A stretch of 64,000 nucleotides of DNA from Eubacterium ruminantium (lineage in GTDB: Bacteria; Bacillota; Clostridia; Lachnospirales; Lachnospiraceae): positions 124,001-188,000 of the forward strand of contig FNUU01000005.1 of assembly GCA_900108205.1 (NCBI GenBank), written 5' to 3'. Below, piece after piece: positions 1-8,134 of the stretch. Under the pieces are notes generated by a model, which saw only the letters and a list, made by a program, of their open reading frames with translations, had not been told where the DNA came from and made no database searches. Made by a program: the position numbers and the translations under genes. The first letter of the stretch is position 1; every line of letters starts with the position of its first letter.

Positions 1-685
1 CGAGAGCCTCACAGCTTCTTATCATATCCTCCCTCGTAGTACTGTCATCCACGAAGTCTCCGGTTATCACCATCACATCCGGTGATGTCTTTTCGATAGT
101 CTTCATATGTTCTGCAAAACCATCGCCATCGAAGGTCGTACCAATATGCGAATCTGCTATCTGTACTACCCTGAGCTTCTCAATGCCAAGATTTTTTTCT
201 GTATGAAGTGTATAATCTGTTTCATACACATGATACGCAAGGAAGAAACCAATAATAAGATATACTGTTGTTGTAATGATAACAGCTATTCCAAGACGGT
301 AGATATGCGGAGCGTCATTTTCGCCGTCTGCCTGTTGCAGTTTATCAATCTTTTTACCGTCTGTCTGCTGCGTTTCATCCTCCGACGCTGTTTCAGACTG
401 TATATTCGACTTTTTCTCTCCCCTAACCCTGCGAACAACCGCTGCAGCTATATCAAAAACAAGCCAGAACACCGCATAATGCAGCATAACGATTATTGCA
501 TTTACCACATCAAAAATGCCATAAATGACAAAGCCCAATATCGGAATAAAGGACAGTATCCATCGTTTTGCCCTGCTGTCTCCTGCCAGTCTTCTGACTA
601 TATAAAATTTCTTAATTCTCGACATGAGATAGATAACACTTGCGACAGCCAGTGCCAATACTATAAATAAAATAGCTATCCACAT
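1..685 (-). CDS. Membrane metallophosphoesterase (C-terminus beyond window)
   Basis: Read on the minus strand from an ATG at 685; the frame stays open to base 1, so the C-terminal part is missing. The start of the protein (MWIAILFIVLALAVASV) is a membrane segment. More hydrophobic segments follow at roughly residues 45-75 and 130-150, with a charged Glu/Lys/Gln-rich stretch between. After the last membrane segment come ADSHIG and VMVITGDFVDD, the D-x-H and GD-x-x-D metal-binding motifs of calcineurin-like phosphoesterases. The layout matches YkuE/YaeI-type enzymes (family knowledge), often linked to lipid phosphates; the substrate cannot be read from the sequence. It lies about 100 bp upstream of the lipid-kinase stop and runs the same way but away from it. 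Confidence 0.85.
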   Translation of the reverse strand, partial: MWIAILFIVLALAVASVIYLMSRIKKFYIVRRLAGDSRAKRWILSFIPILGFVIYGIFDVVNAIIVMLHYAVFWLVFDIAAAVVRRVRGEKKSNIQSETASEDETQQTDGKKIDKLQQADGENDAPHIYRLGIAVIITTTVYLIIGFFLAYHVYETDYTLHTEKNLGIEKLRVVQIADSHIGTTFDGDGFAEHMKTIEKTSPDVMVITGDFVDDSTTREDMIRSCEAL

Positions 686-792
686 ATTGTATGCCCGCCC
701 CTTTCTCAGATATATTACATCTTTACTACCCGATACATATACTCGGCTGTTCAATCTCTGCCCGCGCCGTTTGTCCTCGACCGGCTGTTTAA

Positions 793-1872
793 TTACAGAA
801 TAACCTGCAGTTTTTCCGGAAGCATTTCAAATTTGACATGCTTTGATTCACCGCCATACTCTCCATCGACATGAACCACCATTTCTTTATCTGAAACAAG
901 CTCGATCTTATCTTTGTTAAAGAGCATAAAATTCTTTGACTTGTCGTGCTTTGCCATCACAAGAACCGGCAGGATAAAAAATGATTTCCATTTCGGAACA
1001 TCATATGCCAGCGTGCAGGAAAGCTCGCCATCGTCATACTTCGCCTTTGGAGCCATAGGAACTCCGCCGCCTTCACAGCGCATGTTCATGGCAGCAAAAA
1101 AGATAAGCTTTCTGATATCAACGCTCACATAATCCTTTATATCTTTACATTCAGAAGCTTTTCCAACGCTCAAATTGCTCTCAAAAGAATTGTACTTAGA
1201 CTCATCTTTCTTAAAAATATTGCTCATCTTGATACGTACATCATTTTTTTCCATGGTAAAGAGGGAAATGATGGTCATGATAATATATGACATTCCTCCC
1301 AAACCACAGCTATTCAGGATACCTTTCATTTTAGAATTATCTACCTTCTTGCAGACAAGCGCATCGAGACCAATTCCTGAACTGATTCCAAATCTCCTCT
1401 CAAGCGATGTAACCCCCGAAGCCTTACCCAGCTGAAGAGCAACATTTTCATCACCATATACAGTGGTAAGTCCCACATCCACAAGCCTTATTCTTGAATC
1501 TGTCAGACCATTGAGCACCTTTGCCAGTGCCTTTCCTGTTCTCTTCGGAATTCCAAGTCCTCTTGCAAAATCATTTCCGGATCCGGTCGGAATTATGCCA
1601 ATTCTGGTACGACTGAAATCCGTGATACCATTGATCACTTCGTTTACAGTACCATCTCCGCCAATTATGATGATATTTATTATTCCCTTAGTCTTTTCGG
1701 TAAGCTTCTCCACGAACTTTTTTGAATCACCGGGATATCTGGATTTAAACATTTTGGCGCTTATTCCCTTGATATCAAGAATCTCCCTGACCTTCATCCA
1801 TGTCTTCTTCGCTCTGCCGCCGCCCCCGTTAATATTCACAATAAAATATATATTTCTGCTGTTATCCGACAT
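793..1872 (-). CDS. Diacylglycerol kinase family lipid kinase (YegS/DgkB-like)
   Basis: A 359-residue protein, slightly longer than most DagK-type kinases (about 300). An N-terminal NGGGGRAKK motif is followed by IIGGDGTVNEVINGI (residues about 69-83), the nucleotide-binding signature of the DAGK catalytic domain, and GTGSGNDFARGLG-type sequence. Near the C-terminus GVPMAPKAKYDDGEL matches the conserved P-x-A-x-x-x-DG-x-L segment. Family role: phosphorylation of diacylglycerol or a related lipid at the inner membrane face. The extra length is a Ser/Lys-rich insert at about residues 205-245. The ATG at 1872 is the only sensible start. Transcribed alone. Confidence 0.88.
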   Translation of the reverse strand: MSDNSRNIYFIVNINGGGGRAKKTWMKVREILDIKGISAKMFKSRYPGDSKKFVEKLTEKTKGIINIIIIGGDGTVNEVINGITDFSRTRIGIIPTGSGNDFARGLGIPKRTGKALAKVLNGLTDSRIRLVDVGLTTVYGDENVALQLGKASGVTSLERRFGISSGIGLDALVCKKVDNSKMKGILNSCGLGGMSYIIMTIISLFTMEKNDVRIKMSNIFKKDESKYNSFESNLSVGKASECKDIKDYVSVDIRKLIFFAAMNMRCEGGGVPMAPKAKYDDGELSCTLAYDVPKWKSFFILPVLVMAKHDKSKNFMLFNKDKIELVSDKEMVVHVDGEYGGESKHVKFEMLPEKLQVIL

Positions 1873-1930
1873 ATTTCTCCACCATATTTATCTACATATT
1901 ACGCTGTAACATCACATTATATTGACATAT

Positions 1931-1990
1931 TGAGAAGCAAAAACCGCATCTCATAATCCTGCGGGACTAAAGTCCCTCCGGTAACTTATC
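1931..1990 (+). repeat. Dispersed palindromic repeat, copy A
   Basis: Contains CTCATAATCCTGCGGGACTA followed by AAGTCCCTCCGGTAACTTAT. The inner GGGACTAAAGTCCC is self-complementary. Closely related copies lie at 10218-10274 (inverted), 10630-10690, 23942-24058, 35066-35165, 37091-37136 (inverted) and, for the second half only, 18740-18822. The rest of the 1873-2175 intergenic stretch shows nothing else recognisable. Confidence 0.8.
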
Positions 1991-2175
1991 ACTCTTCAGC
2001 ATTTTCTGACATGTTACTCTAATATATCACGTTACCACAATATCACAGGAATACATTATGCTACCCCATATCTCATAAATATTATATGGAAGAAACACAG
2101 TTAAATCAAATAATATTTACAACAACAATCATCCCCAGAGGATTTTTATATAATCAGGAATGCAGTTATTAAATA

Positions 2176-2214
2176 TAAAAAAGCTGAGCAACAGCATATA
2201 TACTATTGCTCAGC
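2176..2214 (-). terminator. Rho-independent terminator of the GH53 gene
   Basis: Stem GCTGAGCAA pairs with TTGCTCAGC (2183-2214). On the minus strand the stem is followed by a run of T (2176-2182). It sits 24 bp beyond the galactanase stop codon. Confidence 0.85.
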
Positions 2215-2237
2215 TCGCTCTGTCGACTAAACTCTCT

Positions 2238-3356
2238 TTACTCCACCGGCTTATAATCTCTGATCACTTCCAGTGAAGGGAGCACATTTCCGTCATAATC
2301 GAAAAGCGCCTGATTGGCCCACTCATTTCCGCACGGTCCTTTGTCATGAATATATTCCAAAGAAGCAGGTGTTGCCCAGCCGCTTCCCGGAACAGGTATC
2401 CATGCCGGCTCCCACCAGAAAAAGCCTCTGCCCTTATTGTCAGGAACAGCTTCAATGCGCCTTAAAATATCAGCCATAAAATCTCTCTGGCCTTCAACAG
2501 TCATCGGATAATCTATCTGTTCAACCAGCGACGGCTTTGTAGCATAGCCCTTACGTTCTTCATCCGTAAGCTTCTCATATTCCTTGTAGTCCTCCATAGT
2601 ATATCCCATGGATACCTCTGCTATGATAATATCCTTTCCGTATCTCTCCGCAACATCCTTCATATTGTATGACAGGCTTTCCAGCGAACCATGCCAGAAT
2701 GGATAATATGACATTCCTATAATGTCGAAATCCTCTCCGCCACGCTCAAAATAATTATCAAACCATCTTCTGTAAAGCTCATTATTTCCGCCATTATCCA
2801 AATGGATCATAAGCGGAATACTGCTGTCCGCTGCCTTGGCCGCGCGAAGTCCGCTGCTGACAAACCTTGCAACATTATCATATTCCGGAAGCTGTCCCTC
2901 CGGCCAGAGGAGGCCATTTGAAAGCTCATTTCCAATCTGTATCATTGTGATATTCACGCCATTATCCTGAAGATATTTTATCGATGTAAATGTAAAATCA
3001 TATATCGCTTCCTCAAGTTCCTGAACTGTATAATTCTCCCATGCCTTAGGTTTAAACTGCTTGCCCGGATCAGCCCAGAAGTCACTGTAGTGGAAGTTAA
3101 GGAGTACGCCCATTCCTGCTTCAGTAACCTTCTTACCGATCTTAAGCGTAGTCTCAAGATCGTTTGTTCCTGCCCCATAAGGCTCCCCTGTAAGTGAATA
3201 CGGATCATTCCAGAGACGAAGTCTTACGGTATCGATATCATATGCCTTCATAATATCAAGGATATCCTTTTCTTCGCCGTGATCGTAATATTTTGCTCCC
3301 AGCTTCTCTAATTCATATAAGGTAGAAAGATCAACACCCTTAACATATTTTCTCAT
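2238..3356 (-). CDS. Endo-beta-1,4-galactanase (GH53), intracellular
   Basis: A 372-residue GH53 enzyme that cleaves beta-1,4-galactan/arabinogalactan. Family motifs are clear: GVDLSTLYELEKLGAKYYD at the N-terminus, RLRLWNDPY (about 45-53), NFHYSDFWADPGKQ (87-100), QIGNELSNGLLWPEG with the acid/base Glu144, IIAEVSMGYT with the probable nucleophile Glu247, and GFFWWEPAWIP near the C-terminus. No signal peptide is present, so it probably acts on imported galacto-oligosaccharides in the cytoplasm. A GGAGGG box lies 11 nt before the ATG. Neighbours are a zinc-ribbon protein, an unknown large protein and a divergent GH42 beta-galactosidase, which supports a galactan catabolic locus. Confidence 0.93.
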   Translation of the reverse strand: MRKYVKGVDLSTLYELEKLGAKYYDHGEEKDILDIMKAYDIDTVRLRLWNDPYSLTGEPYGAGTNDLETTLKIGKKVTEAGMGVLLNFHYSDFWADPGKQFKPKAWENYTVQELEEAIYDFTFTSIKYLQDNGVNITMIQIGNELSNGLLWPEGQLPEYDNVARFVSSGLRAAKAADSSIPLMIHLDNGGNNELYRRWFDNYFERGGEDFDIIGMSYYPFWHGSLESLSYNMKDVAERYGKDIIIAEVSMGYTMEDYKEYEKLTDEERKGYATKPSLVEQIDYPMTVEGQRDFMADILRRIEAVPDNKGRGFFWWEPAWIPVPGSGWATPASLEYIHDKGPCGNEWANQALFDYDGNVLPSLEVIRDYKPVE

Positions 3357-3507
3357 AATCTATATAACCCTCCATTTGCTTATATTCTAATCATATTTGC
3401 GAGTATTATTATCATAATCCTTCGGATTTGCTCCCTTATTATAAGGGGACAGCCGGATATCTCATAAAAAGATTCCGGCTGCTTTTATAGGGTAAAAGGT
3501 TTAACTG

Positions 3508-3726
3508 TTAGTCAAAATCAAATTTTGTAAAACGCTTGTACATGGCCTTATAACGGAAACGTATCATCTCATTTATCTTGAGAACGTCTTCCTCGGTACC
3601 AGTAAACTGACAGCGCATACAATAATACTCCTGTTTGTCCTTGTCATAGAACATATCAATATCAAGATCCCTCATGAAGCATGAAGGGCATCTGTAATTT
3701 AATTTGCCTTTTCCAGATTGAGCCAT
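3508..3726 (-). CDS. Small zinc-ribbon protein
   Basis: A 72-residue protein with two CxxC pairs (C13-P-S-C16 and C36-M-R-C39) spaced 19 residues apart, the pattern of a zinc ribbon, then a basic/aromatic tail rich in Arg, Lys, Tyr and Phe. The ATG has an AAGGAGG box 10 nt upstream, inside the end of the preceding gene; the two genes overlap by 28 bp, so translation is probably coupled. Function unknown; nucleic-acid or protein binding is possible. It is the only member of this cluster without an obvious link to carbohydrate use. Confidence 0.72.
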   Translation of the reverse strand: MAQSGKGKLNYRCPSCFMRDLDIDMFYDKDKQEYYCMRCQFTGTEEDVLKINEMIRFRYKAMYKRFTKFDFD

Positions 3727-5534
3727 GTCGCAAATACCTCCTTATCAGATATCTTCTTTCTGAAACCAAGTGTAAACATAGGTGAAAATGCATATCCCTC
3801 TCTGATATAGCCTTCAGCTTCAGGATTATCTGCCGTAAGTGATACTCTTGTCTCAATAGCAGGTATAACAGCTGATGCTTCCTTTGCTCCGGCCAGTGAC
3901 TCTTCTCTGCACTTGTATTCATAACTGATCGTTTTCTCTTCGCTTCCGCTGACCTTAAGTGTGATACCGGTCATATCTTCCGGATACTCTGTAGTTCCGT
4001 AGCATGCAACCATGTATTCATTTAACATTACTTCAGCTGTTGGATCACTCATCTCAAGTATGGTTCTTTCAATCTTAATATTTGAAGATCCCTCTTCAAA
4101 ATATTCCTTTGTCTGAAGCTTAACTGTAAGGTCTCTGAACTTTATCTCTACAGGATCAAGAGTAAGGATTCTTGTATTTCCTTCCTGTGAGAATTTTGCT
4201 TTTGTTCTGCAGAGGCAGAGATCAACTTCCTCTCCCTTGTAAGAAAGCTTAGCTGAACGAACTGTACCTTCTCCTGCGTAATGTGTAAAGTATCCTGCAC
4301 GATATTTTTCCTGGATAAGGAATGGATATGATGCATCCTGAACGTGCTTTGTTCCGATACCTACCGGCCATTCAAGCTTTGCAGCATAAGGACGAAGGTC
4401 AACTATCGCACCGCCCTGATCCATATTTACGCAGGCTCTCATATAAGGATCGCAATACCAGAAAAGCTGCTTGTCAGATCCATAAAGTATATCTCTCCAA
4501 AGAGCACATTCCGGCTCTGTGTAAGTCTTCTTTCTACGATAATAATCTGCGAACTCGCTCATGGTCATATCAACTAGCTGTCCTTCTTTTTTAAGCTTGC
4601 CGTAATAAGCGCAGCCATCGCTGTAAGACTTAAGAAGGAGCTCATATGGAGCCTCCCAGCGTCCCATCTTATTCATCCAGCCCGGTCCTACGAACATCAT
4701 GTTGTATGAATAACCATTGTTGTATTTTTCAAGTGAACGGTACTGATCGATAAGGTTGTAAAGATATGGATAATCCCATGTCTTTGTATCATAGATCATT
4801 CCACGAAGTACATTCTGTGGATGAGTACCGAAGTTGGATCCATTTCCGTCATAACATGCTATAAGGTCTCTTGAAAGATGAGGAATCGCAACGATTCCGC
4901 TGTCCTCAGCTTCGTTTGCAGCAGGTGCATGTGTATTCTGCTTAGATGGAATCCATGGAGCCCATGGGCCGCCGTCAAAAAGTGTATACCACGAATTGTT
5001 ACATGTGTGATATGCCTTTGGTCCTTCCTCCCAGCAGGTTGCAACCGCACACTTCACCATAGGATACTTCTCCTTGATGAAATTAATGAGGTCAGCATCC
5101 ATATAGTATGAACCTGTTGATTCCGGATAGAATCCGAATCTCTCATGAAATTTCTCAAAAACATCTGTAACTATAGTCTTCTTATCTTCCATCGAGAACA
5201 TCCAGATACAGAAATCCTTAGTCTTGTATTTCTCTCTGAATTCCTCACAAGGAAGTCCCAGAAGCGACAGAGCGATCTCATCGCCGTACACTTCATGATC
5301 ATGTTTTGCAATTTCAACTGCCTCATCATTGAAGAGTGCAGCATATGTCATCTGAATAGTAACCTTAAGTCCGTTCTCATGTGCAAGTCTCTGCTGAGTT
5401 TTGAAAATATCAAGTGACTCAGTAAGAAGCTTCTTATCTCCGATATCTTCCTCTTTACCCTGTCCTGTAACAGTTGCAGAATATTCCGGAACCATCTCCG
5501 GACGATGGATGATATTTACCACAAATTTGTCCAT
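3699..5534 (-). CDS. Uncharacterised protein with NodB/GH57-like barrel features, galactan locus
   Basis: 611 residues from the ATG at 5534, chosen because GGAGGG lies 10 nt upstream; an in-frame start 33 bp further up lacks a site. I do not recognise a named family. The N-terminal half (FVVNIIHRPEM, RLAHENGLKVTIQMTYAALF, and FGFYPESTGSYYMDADLINF) resembles the beta/alpha barrels of polysaccharide deacetylases and GH57-type enzymes. The C-terminal third looks beta-rich. No signal peptide or membrane segment. It sits between GH53 and a divergent GH42 gene that carries LacI-type operators, so a role in galactan or galactoside breakdown is inferred from context only. Confidence 0.7.
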   Translation of the reverse strand: MDKFVVNIIHRPEMVPEYSATVTGQGKEEDIGDKKLLTESLDIFKTQQRLAHENGLKVTIQMTYAALFNDEAVEIAKHDHEVYGDEIALSLLGLPCEEFREKYKTKDFCIWMFSMEDKKTIVTDVFEKFHERFGFYPESTGSYYMDADLINFIKEKYPMVKCAVATCWEEGPKAYHTCNNSWYTLFDGGPWAPWIPSKQNTHAPAANEAEDSGIVAIPHLSRDLIACYDGNGSNFGTHPQNVLRGMIYDTKTWDYPYLYNLIDQYRSLEKYNNGYSYNMMFVGPGWMNKMGRWEAPYELLLKSYSDGCAYYGKLKKEGQLVDMTMSEFADYYRRKKTYTEPECALWRDILYGSDKQLFWYCDPYMRACVNMDQGGAIVDLRPYAAKLEWPVGIGTKHVQDASYPFLIQEKYRAGYFTHYAGEGTVRSAKLSYKGEEVDLCLCRTKAKFSQEGNTRILTLDPVEIKFRDLTVKLQTKEYFEEGSSNIKIERTILEMSDPTAEVMLNEYMVACYGTTEYPEDMTGITLKVSGSEEKTISYEYKCREESLAGAKEASAVIPAIETRVSLTADNPEAEGYIREGYAFSPMFTLGFRKKISDKEVFATWLNLEKAN

Positions 5535-5657
5535 CTCAGTCTTGCCCTCCATAGTGTGTTTGATCACATTGATTAATTGAATATTTTAACTTCCGAAAAA
5601 CTCCCGACTCACAAATCGAACATCTCAAACCTTATAACCCTTGTTTTTACAATGTGC

Positions 5658-5669
5658 GCAATCGGTTGT
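5658..5669. promoter_or_regulatory. LacI-family operator candidate 1
   Basis: GCAATCGGTTGT contains AATCGGTT, matching the AANCGNTT core typical of LacI-family operators. It lies in the divergent intergenic region 5535-5862 beside a possible minus-strand promoter (TTGCGC-N18-TTATAA), suited to control of the 611-residue protein and GH53. Confidence 0.5.
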
Positions 5670-5771
5670 TCATTTATGAGTATATACCCACTTCAGCAAA
5701 AATGGAATACATAAAAATATCAAATTTTAGCTGCGTTTTTTGTGAATATTTAACAATTAATGCAAAATTTG

Positions 5772-5822
5772 TTGATACATCAGATAAAAATGCTATACTG
5801 ATTTTGAGCAAGCGGTTGCTCA
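5772..5822 (+). promoter_or_regulatory. GH42 promoter with LacI-type operator over the start site
   Basis: TTGATA (5772-5777), 16 bp, TATACT (5794-5799), then the near-perfect palindrome TGAGCAAGCGGTTGCTCA (5805-5822), whose core AAGCGGTT fits AANCGNTT. An operator at +1 implies repression by a LacI-family protein. No dedicated LacI regulator with an HTH was found in the window. Confidence 0.6.
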
Positions 5823-5862
5823 AACAATTTGCACCTTATCTCACAGAAAGGAAATATGAAAA

Positions 5863-7977
5863 ATGAAAGTAGACCACCTGCTCTTCGGAGCCGCATATTA
5901 CGACGAATATATGCCATATGACAGAATAGAAAAAGATATGGAAATGATGGTAAAAGCCGGCATGAATACCATCCGCATCGCCGAATCCACCTGGAGCACC
6001 TGGGAGCCGGAGGAAGGTGTATTTGACTTTACTCACCTTGACAGGATGCTTGATGCCGCTGAAAAATATAACATTTCCGTGATTGTAGGAACTCCTACCT
6101 ATGCAATTCCGTCATGGCTTGCTAAAAAATCAGAGGACATACTCGCCTTAACACATTCCGGCCAGAATACCTACGGTCCTCGCCAGAACATGGATCTTAC
6201 CTCTCCTATATACAGAAAATATGCTGAACGCATGATCAGAAAGCTTATGGAGAAGGTTGCCGGAAGAAAATGTGTAATCGGCTATCAGGTCGATAACGAA
6301 ACTCACCACTATGATACCTGCGGCACCAGAGCCCAGACCATGTTTGTTGAGTATCTGAAGAATAAATTTCCGGATATAAAAGAATTCAATCACGAATTTG
6401 GTCTTAATTACTGGTCAAACCGTGTGGATAACTGGGATAATTTCCCGGATATCAAGGCTACCATCAACGCAAGTCTCGGTGCCGAATATCAGAAATTCCA
6501 GCGGGATATAGTTACAGATTTCTTCAACTGGCAGATAGATATCATTTCCGAATATAAAAGTCCGGAGCAGTTTATTACCCACAATTTTGATTTTGAGTGG
6601 CATAACTATTCCTATGGTATGCACCCTGAGGTAGACCAGCGTAGCTCCGCAAAAAGGATGACCGTAGCCGGCTGCGATATTTATCATCCTTCGCAGTACG
6701 ACCTCACCGGCCACGAGATCACAGCCTGCGGAAATATCATCCGTTCACTGAAAAATGACAACTATCTTATTCTCGAAACCGAGGCCCAGGGCAATCAGGC
6801 ATGGCTTCCTTTTCCGGGGCAGCTCCGCCTTCAGGCCTACAGCCATATCGGAAATGGTTCCAACTCAGTAATGTACTGGCACTGGTCCAGCATTCATAAT
6901 GCCATTGAAAGCTATTGGAAGGGTGTTCTGTCTCATGATCTTGCAGAGAATGAAACCTACCGTGAAGCCGGTTGCATAGGAAACGAATGGAAGGCCATCG
7001 GTGATCATATAAAGAATCTTAAAAAAGAAAATAAGGTTGCAATCGTATTGGATAATAATTCTCTTACCGGTCTCAGTTATTTCCCCACAGAAACGAACGG
7101 AAAGTCCAGCTATAACGCGGTTTACCGTGCCTTTAGTGATGCACTGACAGATCTTGGCATAGAATTTGACGTTATACCGGCAGATACAGATGCGCTTCAA
7201 AGATATGATCTGGTCATTCTCCCTGCCCTGTATAGTGCGCGTGAGGAATTCCTTAATGCAGTCAACTCCTATGTTGAAGCAGGCGGAAATGTGATTGCAT
7301 CCTTCAAGACTGCCTTCTCGGATGAGTATCTGAAAATATACAGTGACACCCAGCCGCATATAATAAATAAGTGTCTCGGAATCCATTATGACCAGTTCAC
7401 TTATCCGAAGGATACCGGATTAATCTTTGCTGACAGCCCTGTCGTTGGCTGCCCTGTGAACAACCAGAGCAATCAGCCTGAAGAGACGGACTCAAATATT
7501 GCCTCTGCCACTACCGCTGTTCAGAATATTATATCCTCAGCGACTTCAAAATGTATGCAGTGGATGGAACTCGTTACCTGCGATACAGCAGAAAGCCTTG
7601 CAAGATACGATCATAAATATTGGGGAAAATACTCAGCCGTGACACTAAACCGTTACGGAAAAGGCAACGCAGCATATATTGCAACTCTTCCGGACAGCGA
7701 TACCATGATAACTATCATATCTCAGATCATGGATAGACTCAACATTAAGGAACCATCCAAGCTGCCATTTGAAAAGCAGCCGGGTCTTATTGTAAAACAG
7801 GGCATAAATGATTTTGGCAGGCACGTTCTCTTCTTCCTTAACTACTCTGACGAAGAGAAAACCGTAAAAAATATCTCCGGAAATGCAAATGCCCTTCTGA
7901 CTGAGAGTTTCATCCCGGCCGGAACATCCTTCAACATCGAGCCATGGGGTGTTGCCATCCTGGAATATAACGACTGA
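5863..7977 (+). CDS. Beta-galactosidase, GH42
   Basis: 704 residues, usual GH42 length. HLLFGAAYYDEYMPYDRIEKD opens the barrel, MNTIRIAESTWSTWEPEEG follows, GYQVDNETH carries the acid/base Glu146 and ILETEAQG the probable nucleophile Glu305. The middle (about 390-620) is the trimerisation domain and the end a small beta domain (GTSFNIEPWGVAILEY). No signal peptide, so cytoplasmic. It would complete galactan breakdown by releasing galactose from short galactosides. Start supported by AGAAAGGA 10 nt upstream; expression is likely repressed through the operator at 5805. Confidence 0.93.
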   Translation: MKVDHLLFGAAYYDEYMPYDRIEKDMEMMVKAGMNTIRIAESTWSTWEPEEGVFDFTHLDRMLDAAEKYNISVIVGTPTYAIPSWLAKKSEDILALTHSGQNTYGPRQNMDLTSPIYRKYAERMIRKLMEKVAGRKCVIGYQVDNETHHYDTCGTRAQTMFVEYLKNKFPDIKEFNHEFGLNYWSNRVDNWDNFPDIKATINASLGAEYQKFQRDIVTDFFNWQIDIISEYKSPEQFITHNFDFEWHNYSYGMHPEVDQRSSAKRMTVAGCDIYHPSQYDLTGHEITACGNIIRSLKNDNYLILETEAQGNQAWLPFPGQLRLQAYSHIGNGSNSVMYWHWSSIHNAIESYWKGVLSHDLAENETYREAGCIGNEWKAIGDHIKNLKKENKVAIVLDNNSLTGLSYFPTETNGKSSYNAVYRAFSDALTDLGIEFDVIPADTDALQRYDLVILPALYSAREEFLNAVNSYVEAGGNVIASFKTAFSDEYLKIYSDTQPHIINKCLGIHYDQFTYPKDTGLIFADSPVVGCPVNNQSNQPEETDSNIASATTAVQNIISSATSKCMQWMELVTCDTAESLARYDHKYWGKYSAVTLNRYGKGNAAYIATLPDSDTMITIISQIMDRLNIKEPSKLPFEKQPGLIVKQGINDFGRHVLFFLNYSDEEKTVKNISGNANALLTESFIPAGTSFNIEPWGVAILEYND

Positions 7978-8078
7978 TACAGAAATCTGTTATCATCCGG
8001 AGCTTTAATAAATCTCATGAATCCATTCGTCATGAAAGCATTTTGTGTAATAAAAGACGATACGACAAAAATCAACAA

Positions 8079-8124
8079 AAAAGGATCAATCACAACAGAC
8101 CGCTATGATTGATCCTTTTGTTTT
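8079..8124. terminator. Bidirectional terminator between GH42 and the Na/Pi transporter
   Basis: AAAAGGATCAATCA pairs with TGATTGATCCTTTT, with A-rich sequence before and TTTTGTTTTTT after, so it serves both convergent genes. Confidence 0.85.
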
Positions 8125-8134
8125 TTCCATCCGG

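Noticed and set aside
107..670. 187-residue plus-strand frame
   Set aside because: It is the antisense of the metallophosphoesterase, has no ribosome site and a composition unlike real proteins.
3436..3480. Possible terminator CAGCCGGA/TCCGGCTG after the zinc-ribbon gene
   Set aside because: The stem is present but no T-run follows on the minus strand, so I do not call it a terminator.
6865..7386. 173-residue minus-strand frame inside the GH42 gene
   Set aside because: Antisense to a well-conserved enzyme, no ribosome site, no family features.
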